From Arenibacter arenosicollis (GTDB taxonomy: Bacteria > Bacteroidota > Bacteroidia > Flavobacteriales > Flavobacteriaceae), in assembly GCF_014397245.1 (NCBI RefSeq), contig NZ_JACLHY010000003.1, forward strand, positions 248,001 through 312,000: a DNA stretch of 64,000 bases. Reading direction: 5' to 3'. The notes beneath the pieces are model-generated. The model worked only from the letters and a program-made list of their open reading frames with translations, was not told where the DNA came from and did not search any database. Shown piece by piece: positions 27,087 through 36,565 of the stretch; the first letter of the stretch is position 1, and every line of letters begins with the position of its first letter. The position numbers and the translations under genes are program-made.

Positions 27087-27800
27087 ATGTTACACAAAAT
27101 TAACTTGGAGCACATACTCTTTTTGGACATAGAGACAGTCCCGGAAAAAGAGAATTTTAATGAGCTGGACGACACCAGAAAAGACCTATGGGAACATAAG
27201 TCACACTACCAACGAAAAGACGAATATACAGCGGAAGAATACTACGACAGGGCTGGAATTTGGGCAGAATTTGGTAAGATTGTAACCATTTCCGTTGGAT
27301 ATTTTAATTTTAAAGGGAACAACCGGTACTTTAGGGTAACTTCATTTTACGGTGAAGAACCAAAGATCCTCAAAGATTTTAAAAACTTACTGGATACCCA
27401 TTTCAATCGACCTCACCATCTACTATGCGGTCATAATGGCAAAGAATTCGATTTTCCCTATATCGCCAGGCGAATGATTATCAACAAAATAGATTTGCCC
27501 AATAAGCTGGACCTTTTTGGCAAAAAACCATGGGAAATAACGCATTTGGATACCATGGAGCTATGGAAATTTGGAGACTATAAGCATTATACCTCACTGA
27601 AGTTAATGGCCAATATACTAGGTATTCCTTCACCAAAAGAGGATATAGATGGTAGTATGGTAAAAGCTGTTTATTATGAGGAAAAGGACTTGGATCGCAT
27701 TGTAAAATATTGCGAATTGGATGTAATAACAACAGCCCAGGTGTTTTTGCGTTTGCGAAATGAGGAACTATTGGATGAAAACGAAATAAAAAGAATTTAG
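27087..27800 (+). CDS. PolB-like 3'-5' exonuclease
   Basis: 237 residues. The DEDD-type exonuclease motifs are present: ILFLDIETVPE (DxE), GHNGKEFDFPYIARR (second Asp), and YCELDVITTAQVF (YxxxD-type third motif with the final Asp). HLDTMELWKFGD lies between. The size matches the predicted PolB exonuclease-like 2 family. It is a cytoplasmic nuclease probably in DNA repair or RNA metabolism; the substrate is not known. It converges on the subtilisin gene. Confidence 0.88.
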   Translation: MLHKINLEHILFLDIETVPEKENFNELDDTRKDLWEHKSHYQRKDEYTAEEYYDRAGIWAEFGKIVTISVGYFNFKGNNRYFRVTSFYGEEPKILKDFKNLLDTHFNRPHHLLCGHNGKEFDFPYIARRMIINKIDLPNKLDLFGKKPWEITHLDTMELWKFGDYKHYTSLKLMANILGIPSPKEDIDGSMVKAVYYEEKDLDRIVKYCELDVITTAQVFLRLRNEELLDENEIKRI

Positions 27801-27825
27801 TAAAGTCGAAAATGTTCCTGGTCGA

Positions 27826-30030
27826 TTATGACTTATAGAACTTAACCGATTTTGAACCCTCAAGATCAGCCAAGGTCAGCACATAAAGGCCAGCAGTTAG
27901 ATCGGCAATATAAATTTGCTTTTGTTCCGCTTTCCCTGATCTTACCACTGTACCGTTAAGGGAAACTATTTTATACATAGCATCCTCGGAGACATCTCCA
28001 TTTATGGTCATTGAAGTCTGTACTGGGTTAGGGAAAATAGAAAACTGTACTTCTAAAGTCAAGGTTTCATATTCCATATAATCTACAAGTTCGGTTTCTG
28101 CTCCATTGAAGGTAAAGTGGAACTCATTGCTATATTCCGAACTAATATTCTCGGAACAATAGGTCTTTACCCTAAGGAAGTAATCCGTGCCCTCAACCAA
28201 ATTTTGTAGGCTAATAAAGGAATCAAAGGTGGTTTCTACATTCCATTGGTCTGCACCTTTCTTTTTGTATTCTACTTGGAACAGTGCATCCGTGTTCGCC
28301 GTCCAGTTAAATGTTACACCGGTTTCATCAGAAGTAGTCAATTCAATATCCTCTGGTGTACTAAGAACACAATCGGTAAGCGCAATCCCCGTAACAATAA
28401 TGGAAAAATTCTGAGGTCCCTGATCCAAGCTGTTCTTATGGGTTACAGTAATGGTGTATTCCCCTTTGGCATTCTGAATGTCTATTTTTTCAAATGGATC
28501 CACTCTATTGTCGCCGTTAACAGCTGCCACATCTGCCTTGGCCGCATTAAGTTTCCAAGGTAAAAAAGTCTTGCCGTCCTTAGTGATCTTAATATCCAAA
28601 TCATTCACCAAGGCAGCCGATATATCGTTTAAGGTACCTGAATTAACCGCTCCTGTAGCAGGGTCTGTCCAGGAAATTGAGGCCGATAATGCTTCTTGTT
28701 CATTGGCCAATACCGTATAGGTCTTTGTTTCACCTTCCAAAAGGGTTTCTTCAGAAATCATGGAAGAAAATCCCTTGTTGGCTATTACCTCAACAGCCGA
28801 TTTTGAATTAATAACACCCCAACCCATTTTGTAATCAGGTCCCGGAGCGTCCACATCGTCTGCACTATGCAATACCAATCCTTTTAAAGTAGCAGCCCTC
28901 ATAAAACTACCTTCCATTTGTTCGTGATATTCTTGGATCAAAAGCATGGAACCCGTTACACCTGGTGTAGCTACAGATGTTCCATTAGCGGTCTCATACC
29001 TATTGTCATTTTCAATACCTGTAGTATAGATATTGGTGCCATATGCAGCAATGTCCGGCTTAATACGACCATCATCAACAGGTCCAAAACTGGAATAAGA
29101 TGCCACAGAGGCTCTCAACAATTGCCCTTGGTCATTGGTTTCAATGTCAGCTGCGGCAACTGTAACTCCATTTTTCGAAGTTGCAAATCCCAACATCAAA
29201 TCATAACCATTGGAAGCTGAACCAAAAATAGGAGCCTCGTTATCTTTACTTCTTTGAGAATTTCCGGCAGCAGTTACCATTAAATAATAAGGAGCATTGT
29301 ACATAATCTTATCCCAATCCCTTGAAACTTGGATATAGGATCCAAAATACCAATCCGGCACTCGGTTGGACATAATTCCGTATGAGTGGTTGGATAATAA
29401 CAAACCATTGGCCGCCATTTCTGCAACTTCAATTTTATCTCTCCTCCAGTCATGGGAAACAGCCTTAGCCTTATACGCTACTCCTTTTGATTTCTTATCC
29501 AATCCCGCGGCAACTAAAATACCGGTAACCCTAGTGGCATGGGAATCTACTATTTCACTCTGATCCAAGGTCTGTACCCTATTGTCAAATTCTTTGTGGT
29601 TTGTCAATACCGATCCGGCATCCCATACTCCGACCAACATGTTCTCACCGTTAATACCTAAATCCAATAAACCATTATCATGTAGAGCATTGGCCCTTGT
29701 AGCGGTATTTAATTCTGTACTGAAGGTACTGTAATAAAGGGGAGTCCCATCGTCGCCAATGGAAGTAAGTTCACTAAAATTTCCGTCTGCCAATCTTTCT
29801 GTCAATTTCCAGCCATTGGTCTTGGCAGCCTGTAGCAAGGTATTGTTCTCTTTGGTAAAATTATTTTTAAGGTCATTTGTAAACGCCCCTAGTTTTGAGC
29901 TACGGTACTCATCCTTAATAATATGAATTTGTTTCTCAGTTTGCGCAAACGAAATGTTTACAACAAAGCTAAAAGCAACTAGAAGAAGACACTTGCGAAT
30001 CTTTAACAATGTAGGGTTTGCGTTAGACAT
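27826..30030 (-). CDS. S8 subtilisin-like serine protease with T9SS sorting domain
   Basis: 734 residues from ATG 30030, chosen because it gives the signal peptide LLLVAFSFVVNISFAQ; a TTG at 30075 would add 15 residues. The catalytic triad is Asp in LVGVWDAGS (about 137), His in VDSHATRVTG (about 164) and Ser in ANGTSVATPG (about 352). A beta-sandwich region and a fibronectin-III-like domain follow (NWTANTDALFQVEYKKKG). The last about 75 residues are a type IX secretion A-type sorting domain starting FSIFPNPVQTSMTINGD and ending SVKFYKS. It should be secreted across the outer membrane or anchored at the surface. Confidence 0.93.
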   Translation of the reverse strand: MSNANPTLLKIRKCLLLVAFSFVVNISFAQTEKQIHIIKDEYRSSKLGAFTNDLKNNFTKENNTLLQAAKTNGWKLTERLADGNFSELTSIGDDGTPLYYSTFSTELNTATRANALHDNGLLDLGINGENMLVGVWDAGSVLTNHKEFDNRVQTLDQSEIVDSHATRVTGILVAAGLDKKSKGVAYKAKAVSHDWRRDKIEVAEMAANGLLLSNHSYGIMSNRVPDWYFGSYIQVSRDWDKIMYNAPYYLMVTAAGNSQRSKDNEAPIFGSASNGYDLMLGFATSKNGVTVAAADIETNDQGQLLRASVASYSSFGPVDDGRIKPDIAAYGTNIYTTGIENDNRYETANGTSVATPGVTGSMLLIQEYHEQMEGSFMRAATLKGLVLHSADDVDAPGPDYKMGWGVINSKSAVEVIANKGFSSMISEETLLEGETKTYTVLANEQEALSASISWTDPATGAVNSGTLNDISAALVNDLDIKITKDGKTFLPWKLNAAKADVAAVNGDNRVDPFEKIDIQNAKGEYTITVTHKNSLDQGPQNFSIIVTGIALTDCVLSTPEDIELTTSDETGVTFNWTANTDALFQVEYKKKGADQWNVETTFDSFISLQNLVEGTDYFLRVKTYCSENISSEYSNEFHFTFNGAETELVDYMEYETLTLEVQFSIFPNPVQTSMTINGDVSEDAMYKIVSLNGTVVRSGKAEQKQIYIADLTAGLYVLTLADLEGSKSVKFYKS

Positions 30031-30058
30031 GATAATGTTTACAGTAAGATTTGGACTA

Positions 30059-30066
30059 CAAATATA
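30059..30066 (-). promoter_or_regulatory. -7-like promoter element for subtilisin gene
   Basis: TATATTTG on the minus strand, 28 bases upstream of the chosen ATG, fits TAnnTTTG. It also argues against the longer TTG start at 30075, which would lie upstream of it. Confidence 0.45.
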
Positions 30067-30180
30067 CTGTAACAAAGAAATATTATCGATTAACGCACCT
30101 TTTTATTCGACGAAATACACAGTTTTGTTGTGAACAGCTAAAAAAACGGCATGAAAAGTTCCCTTTTGCGAGAAAATAAT

Positions 30181-31155
30181 TTAGGAATTGTACTTAAATT
30201 GCACATACACAGGGAAATGATCACTAAATCCACCCATATATCTCCTCCCAACATAGGTCCTATGTGGACTGCCCTTATACTTTCCTTTGAACTCCCTTAA
30301 AAAGGTTTCATCAAAAATATTGGCATCACAAAAACTATGGGTTCCTTTTTCGTAATTGAGGAAGTTATGGGAGACCATAATTTGATCAAATAGACTCCAC
30401 GATTTTCTGTAATTGGCACTCCCACGATTTGGAGACCTTAATGTTTCCATTGGGTTATGCAACTTGTTCCTACTCATTAAGGTTTGAATACTGGTAGATG
30501 ACGGACCGTCATTAAAATCGCCCATTACAATATAGTTGGGGTTTTCAGTGCCTTCTTCGATATGCCCCATATATTCATTTATGGTTTTGGCTGCGGCAAT
30601 ACGCTTGTAATCCGTTTCCACCTCGCCATTCCTTCGGGATGGCCAATGATTTACGAATATATGTACCTCTTCACCATTAAGAATACCGTGTACATATAGA
30701 ATATCCCTTGTAGTATCCCTCTGCCCGGCTAGGCTATAAACGATTAAAGGAATTGCTTCCGAACTTATTACTTCAAAGTTGTCCTTATTGTAAAGCAAGG
30801 CATTATCAATTCCCCTTTTGTCTGGAGAATCGTAATGAACATACTGATAGTTGTACTTATTTAAAGGCTCTGTTGCCAGCAAATCCTGGACTACCGTCTC
30901 ATTCTCTACCTCAGCTACCCCAACTAGGACTGGAGGAAGTCCAACCGCTTCGAGCCCAATTTCTCCAATGGTTTTAGCTAGTTTGCCTAATTTCTTTTGA
31001 TATCGTCTTGGGGTCCACTTTCTAGATCCATTGGGAGTAAAGTCATCGTCCAAAGAATCTGGATCATCTATAGTGTCGAATAGGTTTTCTAAGTTATAGA
31101 AAGCTACCGTGTGAAGAGTATTGACCGATTTCTTCTTAAAAAATGAAAAATTCAT
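30181..31155 (-). CDS. Endonuclease/exonuclease/phosphatase family protein
   Basis: 324 residues with one EEP fold. Motifs are VAFYNLENLFDTIDD (the Asn and Glu metal motif), VGVAEVENETVVQDL, HIFVNHWPSRRNGEVE, YIVMGDFNDGPSSTS and the closing FSDHFPVYVQF with the catalytic Asp-His. There is no clear signal peptide. The family includes nucleases and phosphodiesterases; the substrate is unassigned. It is divergent from hflX. Confidence 0.9.
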   Translation of the reverse strand: MNFSFFKKKSVNTLHTVAFYNLENLFDTIDDPDSLDDDFTPNGSRKWTPRRYQKKLGKLAKTIGEIGLEAVGLPPVLVGVAEVENETVVQDLLATEPLNKYNYQYVHYDSPDKRGIDNALLYNKDNFEVISSEAIPLIVYSLAGQRDTTRDILYVHGILNGEEVHIFVNHWPSRRNGEVETDYKRIAAAKTINEYMGHIEEGTENPNYIVMGDFNDGPSSTSIQTLMSRNKLHNPMETLRSPNRGSANYRKSWSLFDQIMVSHNFLNYEKGTHSFCDANIFDETFLREFKGKYKGSPHRTYVGRRYMGGFSDHFPVYVQFKYNS

Positions 31156-31208
31156 CCAAAATTATTAACCGAAAGCTAAAATACAAAAATCCCTTGGCAA
31201 GTATTGAT

Positions 31209-31216
31209 TAGATTTG
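31209..31216 (+). promoter_or_regulatory. -7-like promoter element for hflX
   Basis: TAGATTTG lies 16 bases before the hflX ATG, implying a very short leader. The upstream TTG is closer than the consensus spacing, so this is tentative. Confidence 0.35.
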
Positions 31217-31232
31217 TACTTTAAATAAGTAT

Positions 31233-32444
31233 ATGCTAGAGAAAAAGACCATAGAATACGAGAAAGCGGTACTCATAGGAGTAATGAACAAAGATCAGAA
31301 TGAGGAAAAGGTCACCGAATATTTGGATGAACTTGAATTCCTCACCTACACTGCCGGTGGGGAGGTTTGCAAGCGATTTGTTCAACGAATAGACTTGCCC
31401 AACCCTAAAACCTATATTGGAAGTGGTAAAATGTTGGAAGTCGAGGCCTATGTTAAGAGCAATGACATTGGGTCTGTTATTTTTGATGACGAACTTACCC
31501 CGGGACAACAGCGGAATATAGAAAGGCAACTCAAATGTAAAATCCTTGACCGTACCAGCCTGATTCTGGATATTTTTGCCCAAAGGGCACAGACCAGCTA
31601 TGCCCGCACCCAAGTAGAATTGGCCCAATATGAATATTTACTCCCAAGACTAACCGGTTTATGGACTCACTTGGAACGACAAAAAGGGGGTATTGGAATG
31701 CGTGGACCTGGTGAAACGGAAATAGAGACGGACAGACGTATTGTTCGTGATCGCATTACACTGTTAAAGAAGAAGTTGTTGAAGGTAGACAAACAGATGG
31801 AGACCCAAAGAGGAAATCGTGGGGCATTGGTCCGTGTAGCCTTGGTTGGGTATACAAACGTTGGTAAATCTACCCTTATGAACGTTATCAGCAAGAGCGA
31901 TGTCTTTGCAGAGAACAAGCTTTTCGCCACTTTGGACACTACCGTTAGAAAAGTGGTTATAGGTAACCTTCCTTTTCTATTAAGTGATACAGTTGGATTT
32001 ATTAGAAAATTGCCCACGCAATTGGTGGAAAGTTTTAAAAGCACCTTGGACGAAGTCCGTGAGGCCGATCTATTATTACATGTCGTTGATATTTCCCATC
32101 CCAATTTCGAAGAGCATATAGATTCTGTAAACCAAATTCTGACTGAAATAAAAAGTTCCGACAAAAAAACCATAATGGTCTTCAATAAAATAGACCAGTA
32201 TGAGCATAAAACTATTGATGACGACGATTTAATTACGGAAAAAACAAACAAGCACTTCACCATTGAAGAATGGAAAAATACTTGGATGCGCCGTGTAGGT
32301 GATAGGGCTTTATTTATCTCGGCATTAAATAAGGAGAATTTGGAAGAATTTAGAAAACGCGTTTATGATGAGGTTAGGGACATTCACATAACACGATTTC
32401 CCTACAACAACTTCCTTTATCCAGAACATTTGGATGAGTATTGA
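31233..32444 (+). CDS. hflX: GTPase HflX
   Basis: 403 residues. The N-terminal HflX domain has NPKTYIGSGKMLEV and FDDELTPGQQRNIE. A coiled linker with GIGMRGPGETEIETDRR leads to the G domain with P-loop GYTNVGKSTLM, DTVGFIRKLP (G3), NKID (G4) and SALN (G5). It binds the 50S ribosomal subunit and rescues or splits stalled ribosomes under stress in characterised bacteria. It is monocistronic, with a strong terminator directly downstream. Confidence 0.96.
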   Translation: MLEKKTIEYEKAVLIGVMNKDQNEEKVTEYLDELEFLTYTAGGEVCKRFVQRIDLPNPKTYIGSGKMLEVEAYVKSNDIGSVIFDDELTPGQQRNIERQLKCKILDRTSLILDIFAQRAQTSYARTQVELAQYEYLLPRLTGLWTHLERQKGGIGMRGPGETEIETDRRIVRDRITLLKKKLLKVDKQMETQRGNRGALVRVALVGYTNVGKSTLMNVISKSDVFAENKLFATLDTTVRKVVIGNLPFLLSDTVGFIRKLPTQLVESFKSTLDEVREADLLLHVVDISHPNFEEHIDSVNQILTEIKSSDKKTIMVFNKIDQYEHKTIDDDDLITEKTNKHFTIEEWKNTWMRRVGDRALFISALNKENLEEFRKRVYDEVRDIHITRFPYNNFLYPEHLDEY

Positions 32445-32511
32445 ATTAAAGCTGTACAAGTGTTTAATTCATAACTTTATATATAATAAAAATTTACTAC
32501 AGTACCCTGTA

Positions 32512-32550
32512 ACAATCAAAAGGTGTTGAATATCAACACCTTTTGATTGT
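32512..32550 (+). terminator. Strong terminator after hflX
   Basis: A perfect 18-bp inverted repeat (32512-32529 with 32533-32550) has a 3-base loop and a following T run. It isolates hflX from the amidoligase operon. Confidence 0.85.
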
Positions 32551-32620
32551 TTTCGCCAAATTGTACGGATAGGCAAACCTTAAGCCAAATTGTAAAGTAC
32601 AGATCATTCCTAAAAAGAGA

Positions 32621-32651
32621 TTTGTTGGAGTCATAATTTTGGCTAACTTTA
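32621..32651 (+). promoter_or_regulatory. Candidate promoter of the amidoligase operon
   Basis: TTTG (32621-32624), a 19-base spacer and TAACTTTA (32644-32651) fit the Bacteroidota -33/-7 consensus except for the last base. The predicted start of transcription is about 30 bases before the TTG start codon. An overlapping TAATTTTG (32634-32641) is an alternative -7. Confidence 0.5.
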
Positions 32652-32690
32652 AGACAAGGAGATACTTCCCCGACCATTAACAACAACATT

Positions 32691-33395
32691 TTGGAAGAGA
32701 ACTATCATAAATGGTATTCCCCTAATCTGGGCAAGGAAATGGAAATGATGGTTTACGGCCATTGGGGCTATCCTTTATTAATTTTTCCAACTACAAGGGG
32801 AAGGTATTACGAAAGCAAGGATTTTCATTTAATAGATTCCATTTCCTGGTTCATAGAACAAGGTAGGGTCAAGGTATATTGCCTGGACAGTATTGACGAA
32901 TACAGTTGGTACAATAGATCCATACACCCCGCAGACCGTGTTAAAAACCACATTTGGTACGATAAGATGATCTTGGAGGAAGTAGTAGCCAAGGTGCAGC
33001 ATGAATCCCCTATAGGTAAGGTGGCCGTTTCCGGATGTAGTTTCGGAGGTTACCAAGCTGCCAATTTTGCCTTTAGACATCCTGAAAAGGTTAGTCACCT
33101 CTTTACCATGAGCGCCGCCTTTGATATAAGGGACCAGATGGACGGATATTACGACGATAATGTGTATTTTAATAATCCAGTTGATTATTTGCCGGACATG
33201 TCAAATCCTGAGCTCTATAATATAAAAATAATTCTGGGGACCAGCGAACATGATATTTGTTTGGGAGCCAATCTTAGAATGTCAGAAATCCTGAGAAGCA
33301 AGGGTATCGACCATTGGTTGGACAATAGGCCCAACGCCAGTCACGATTGGCCCATATGGAGAGAAATGCTTCCCCACTATTTATGGCTAATGTAA
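32691..33395 (+). CDS. Alpha/beta hydrolase (esterase-like), first gene of amidoligase operon
   Basis: 234 residues from a TTG start at 32691; no upstream ATG is in frame and homolog-like N-terminal sequence (EENYHKWYSPNLGKEMEM) begins here. The nucleophile elbow is VSGCSFGGYQAA, with a candidate acid in LGTSEHD and the His in NASHDWPIW. It resembles the short putative esterase (esterase D-like) fold. There is no signal peptide, so it is cytoplasmic. It lies 20 bases before the ATP-grasp gene. It may release or trim the product of the ligases; that is inference. Confidence 0.82.
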   Translation: MEENYHKWYSPNLGKEMEMMVYGHWGYPLLIFPTTRGRYYESKDFHLIDSISWFIEQGRVKVYCLDSIDEYSWYNRSIHPADRVKNHIWYDKMILEEVVAKVQHESPIGKVAVSGCSFGGYQAANFAFRHPEKVSHLFTMSAAFDIRDQMDGYYDDNVYFNNPVDYLPDMSNPELYNIKIILGTSEHDICLGANLRMSEILRSKGIDHWLDNRPNASHDWPIWREMLPHYLWLM

Positions 33396-33415
33396 AATTT
33401 AACACCACAAGCACT

Positions 33416-34585
33416 ATGAAAAAAATTGGAATACTCTACGGCCAGGAAAATACCTTTCCTCAAGCCTTTATAGATAGAATAAACGAAAAAAATATTAATG
33501 GAATTATGGCGGAGGCCGTAATGATCGACATGGTGATGCAGGCCGATCCAACGGAATATGCCGTTATCATTGATCGTATTTCCCAAGATGTTCCCTTTTA
33601 CCGGGCGTATTTAAAAAATGCTGCCATATCTGGTACAGCAGTCCTTAACAATCCTTTTTGGTGGAGTGCCGATGAAAAATTTTTCAACAATGCCCTAGCC
33701 ATAAAAACTGGGGTTCCAGTACCAAAAACAGTGCTTCTGCCCTCGAAGGATAGGCCAGACGATACCAACGAAAATTCCTTTCGGAATCTAAAATACCCTT
33801 TGGACTGGGACGGTATTTTTGAACATATTGGCTTTCCCGCCTACATGAAACCTTTTGCAGGTGGTGGATGGAAAAATGTGTACAAACTGAATAATTCTGA
33901 GGAATTTTTTAAGAGTCACAGCGAAACGGGTCAACTTATTATGATGTTGCAAGAAGAAATTGAGTTTAATGAATATTTCCGTTGCTATTGCCTTGGCGGC
34001 AATGAAGTCCGTATTATGCAATATGAGCCCCGCAATCCGCATCACTTAAGATATGTACATGACGGTCCTCCATTGAGTAAAAAACTTTTGGATACCGTTA
34101 AGGACTACACCATAAAATTAAATGCGGCTTTAGGCTATGATTTCAACACCGTGGAGTTCGCCGTTAGGAACGGAATTCCTTACGCAATAGATTTTTGCAA
34201 TCCAGCGCCGGATGCAGATATTAATTCCGTTGGCAAGGATAATTTTGATTGGGTCGTGGAGACTGCAGCAAATATGGCGATTAAAAGGGCAAAAGCACAA
34301 AAACCAGGTCAGATGAATTTAACCTGGGGAACTTTTATTAAGAATGCAGTTACACCCAATGCCCCCAAGCCAGTGGTTAAAAAGGCCCCGGCAGCGGCAA
34401 AGGCAAAAAAAGCTCCCACAAAAGCATCAACACCAGCAGCTAAAACCCCGGTGGTAAAAAAAGCTCCGGTAAAAGCAGCAGCTACAAAAGCTAATAAAAC
34501 GACGGCAACAAAGGCAAAAGCCACTCCATCGACAACTAAAAAATCGGTCAAAAAGGCCACAACAACCAAAAGCAAGTCAAAATAG
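33416..34585 (+). CDS. ATP-grasp ligase with histone-H1-like basic tail
   Basis: 389 residues from ATG 33416; a longer frame from 33347 overlaps the upstream gene and is rejected. The ATP-grasp core, about residues 1-310, opens MKKIGILYGQENTFP. It has PAYMKPFAGGGWKNVY (ATP-binding Lys and Gly-rich loop), LQEEIEFNEYFRCYCLGG, and the metal-binding end FAVRNGIPYAIDFCNPAPD. The last about 75 residues are low complexity: Lys, Ala, Thr and Pro with repeated KKAP, ATK and TKK, like histone H1 or bacterial HU-type tails. It probably forms an amide bond using ATP. The tail could bind nucleic acid, carry modifications or be the acceptor itself. Confidence 0.8.
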   Translation: MKKIGILYGQENTFPQAFIDRINEKNINGIMAEAVMIDMVMQADPTEYAVIIDRISQDVPFYRAYLKNAAISGTAVLNNPFWWSADEKFFNNALAIKTGVPVPKTVLLPSKDRPDDTNENSFRNLKYPLDWDGIFEHIGFPAYMKPFAGGGWKNVYKLNNSEEFFKSHSETGQLIMMLQEEIEFNEYFRCYCLGGNEVRIMQYEPRNPHHLRYVHDGPPLSKKLLDTVKDYTIKLNAALGYDFNTVEFAVRNGIPYAIDFCNPAPDADINSVGKDNFDWVVETAANMAIKRAKAQKPGQMNLTWGTFIKNAVTPNAPKPVVKKAPAAAKAKKAPTKASTPAAKTPVVKKAPVKAAATKANKTTATKAKATPSTTKKSVKKATTTKSKSK

Positions 34586-34621
34586 TTTTGATAATGCCCA
34601 ACCTGTAATACGTGGACACCA

Positions 34622-35716
34622 ATGGATTTTACATTAGGAGTAGAAGAAGAATATCAAGTCATAGATCCCAAAACCCGTGAATTGACCTCCCATGAGCAAA
34701 AAATTGTAGAAATTGCCGATGAGATATTGGAAGGGCAAGTAAAAGCGGAAATGCATCAGGCCGTAGTTGAAGTGGGTACGGTCATTTGCAAGGATATAAA
34801 AGAGGTAAGGTCGCAGGTAACCAATTTGCGAAAAACCATATCAGAAGTAGCGGCCAGCCTCGACCTTCGTATAGCTGCAGCCGGTACCCACCCTTTTTCG
34901 GAATGGGAAAAACAATTGATTACGGTTCATCCACGATATGATGAAATTGTACAGGAATTACAGGATGCCGCCAGGTCCAATCTTATCTTTGGGCTACATG
35001 TTCACGTGGGCATTGAGGACAGGGAAATGGCAATACATATTTACAATTCCGTGCGCTACTTTTTACCCAATATTTATGCGCTTTCTACCAACTCCCCCTT
35101 TTGGGAAGGCAGAAACACGGGCTTTAAATCGTTCCGCACCAAAGTCTTTGATAAATTTCCACGTACTGGTATCCCAGATTTCTTTACCGGTGCCGGGGAA
35201 TACGAAAGATATGTTAACCTTTTGGTACAAACGAAGTGTATAGACAACGCAAAAAAAATATGGTGGGATGTAAGGGTACACCCTTTTTACCCGACTATCG
35301 AATTTAGGATCTGTGATGTACCCCTTACAATAGATGAAACTGTAACCATTACGGCATTGATTCAGGCCTTGGTAGCCAAACTTTATATTTTAAGAAGGAG
35401 CAACCTCAACTTTATTATTTACAAAAGGGCATTGATCAACGAAAACAAATGGAGGGCCTCAAGATATGGAATTGAAGGCAAGATGATCGACTTTGGAAAA
35501 TCTATAGAAGTTCCAACAAAAGAATTAATTTTGGAGCTGCTCGAGTTTGTTGATGATGTGGTAGATGACTTGGGAAGTAGGGATGAAATTAATAAAATAC
35601 ATAAAATTTTAAATGAAGGGACTGGGGCGGACAGACAACTGGCCGTTTTTGAAAAAACCAAAAACCTTAATGATGTGGTCGATTATATTTTGAAGGAGAC
35701 GGTTGCAGGGATTTAA
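34622..35716 (+). CDS. Carboxylate-amine ligase, YbdK/GCS2 family
   Basis: 364 residues. Signatures are TLGVEEEYQVIDPKTREL at the N-terminus, AEMHQAVVEVGT, RIAAAGTHPFSEWE, FGLHVHVGIEDREMAI, LSTNSPFWEGRNTGFKSFR and IEFRICDVPLTIDETV. This is the glutamate-cysteine-ligase-type-2 fold. E. coli YbdK shows only weak glutamate-cysteine ligase activity, so the true substrates are open. It lies 36 bases after the ATP-grasp gene and 13 before the amidotransferase in one operon, which favours a dedicated amide-forming pathway over glutathione synthesis. Confidence 0.92.
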   Translation: MDFTLGVEEEYQVIDPKTRELTSHEQKIVEIADEILEGQVKAEMHQAVVEVGTVICKDIKEVRSQVTNLRKTISEVAASLDLRIAAAGTHPFSEWEKQLITVHPRYDEIVQELQDAARSNLIFGLHVHVGIEDREMAIHIYNSVRYFLPNIYALSTNSPFWEGRNTGFKSFRTKVFDKFPRTGIPDFFTGAGEYERYVNLLVQTKCIDNAKKIWWDVRVHPFYPTIEFRICDVPLTIDETVTITALIQALVAKLYILRRSNLNFIIYKRALINENKWRASRYGIEGKMIDFGKSIEVPTKELILELLEFVDDVVDDLGSRDEINKIHKILNEGTGADRQLAVFEKTKNLNDVVDYILKETVAGI

Positions 35717-35729
35717 ATGAACAAGAAAA

Positions 35730-36554
35730 ATGTTGGATAGAAAAAAAAAGATTGCAGTTCTAGATTTATATAATGGCATTCCCAATCAAGGGTTGCGATG
35801 CATTCGGGAAATAATGGATAAATATAGCGAAGAGGCCGATTACAAATTTTTTGACGTTAGGGCAAAAAATGAAGTTCCCGATACCAGTTATGATATCTAT
35901 ATATCTTCTGGAGGCCCAGGAAATCCTTTGGAAGGGGATGGAATATGGGATAAAAAGTATTATTCCCTCATAGACGAACTATGGGAGCACAACAAAAATG
36001 GCCACTATCCCAAAAAATACGTGTTCTTTATTTGTCATTCCTATCAAATGGTCTGTCATCATTTTGGTCTTGGAGAAATAACAAAACGCAAATCCCCCTC
36101 TTTCGGCATCTTGCCAATCCACAAGACCAAAAACGGAAGGGCCGATGAGTTGTTCTCTAAATTACCCGACCCTTTCTTTGCTGTAGATTCAAGGGATTGG
36201 CAACTTATACAACCGAGATTGAAAGTTTTTGAGGAAAAAGGGGCCAAAATATTGGCTTTGGAGAAAATAAGGACACATGTGGAATACGAAAGGGCCATTA
36301 TGGCCGTACGTTTTTCCAAGGAATTTGTCGGAGTACAATTTCATCCCGAGGCCGAACCGGTTAGTATGGAAGTGCACTTTTCGAAACCGGAAAACGAAGA
36401 GAAAGTAGTTGCCACCTACGGGAAAAGAAAATATAACAACATGATGACCCATATTAGGGATACGGATAAATTGGAATCTACCTACAATTCCATAATACCT
36501 GGATTTATTGAAAATGCCATTAAAAAAATTGGATTATCCAAGCAACTCTCTTAA
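35730..36554 (+). CDS. Class-I glutamine amidotransferase-like protein
   Basis: 274 residues. The Rossmann-like GATase fold has ISSGGPGNPLEGDGIWD (oxyanion region), the nucleophile in FFICHSYQMVCHHFG (Cys102, in place of the classical GxCxGxQ) and the catalytic His/Glu in VQFHPEAEP (His205, Glu207). The triad is intact although the elbow is unusual. It should hydrolyse glutamine or a gamma-glutamyl amide to supply ammonia or to cleave a conjugate. It has no fused synthetase domain, so a partner ligase in the operon is likely. Spacing is 13 bases upstream and 11 bases downstream. Confidence 0.88.
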   Translation: MLDRKKKIAVLDLYNGIPNQGLRCIREIMDKYSEEADYKFFDVRAKNEVPDTSYDIYISSGGPGNPLEGDGIWDKKYYSLIDELWEHNKNGHYPKKYVFFICHSYQMVCHHFGLGEITKRKSPSFGILPIHKTKNGRADELFSKLPDPFFAVDSRDWQLIQPRLKVFEEKGAKILALEKIRTHVEYERAIMAVRFSKEFVGVQFHPEAEPVSMEVHFSKPENEEKVVATYGKRKYNNMMTHIRDTDKLESTYNSIIPGFIENAIKKIGLSKQLS

Positions 36555-36565
36555 TATAGGTATTC

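Noticed and set aside
34309-34575. 88-codon minus-strand frame opposite the ATP-grasp tail
   Set aside because: It mirrors the Lys/Ala-rich repeat on the other strand and has only Val/Ala/Phe low complexity.
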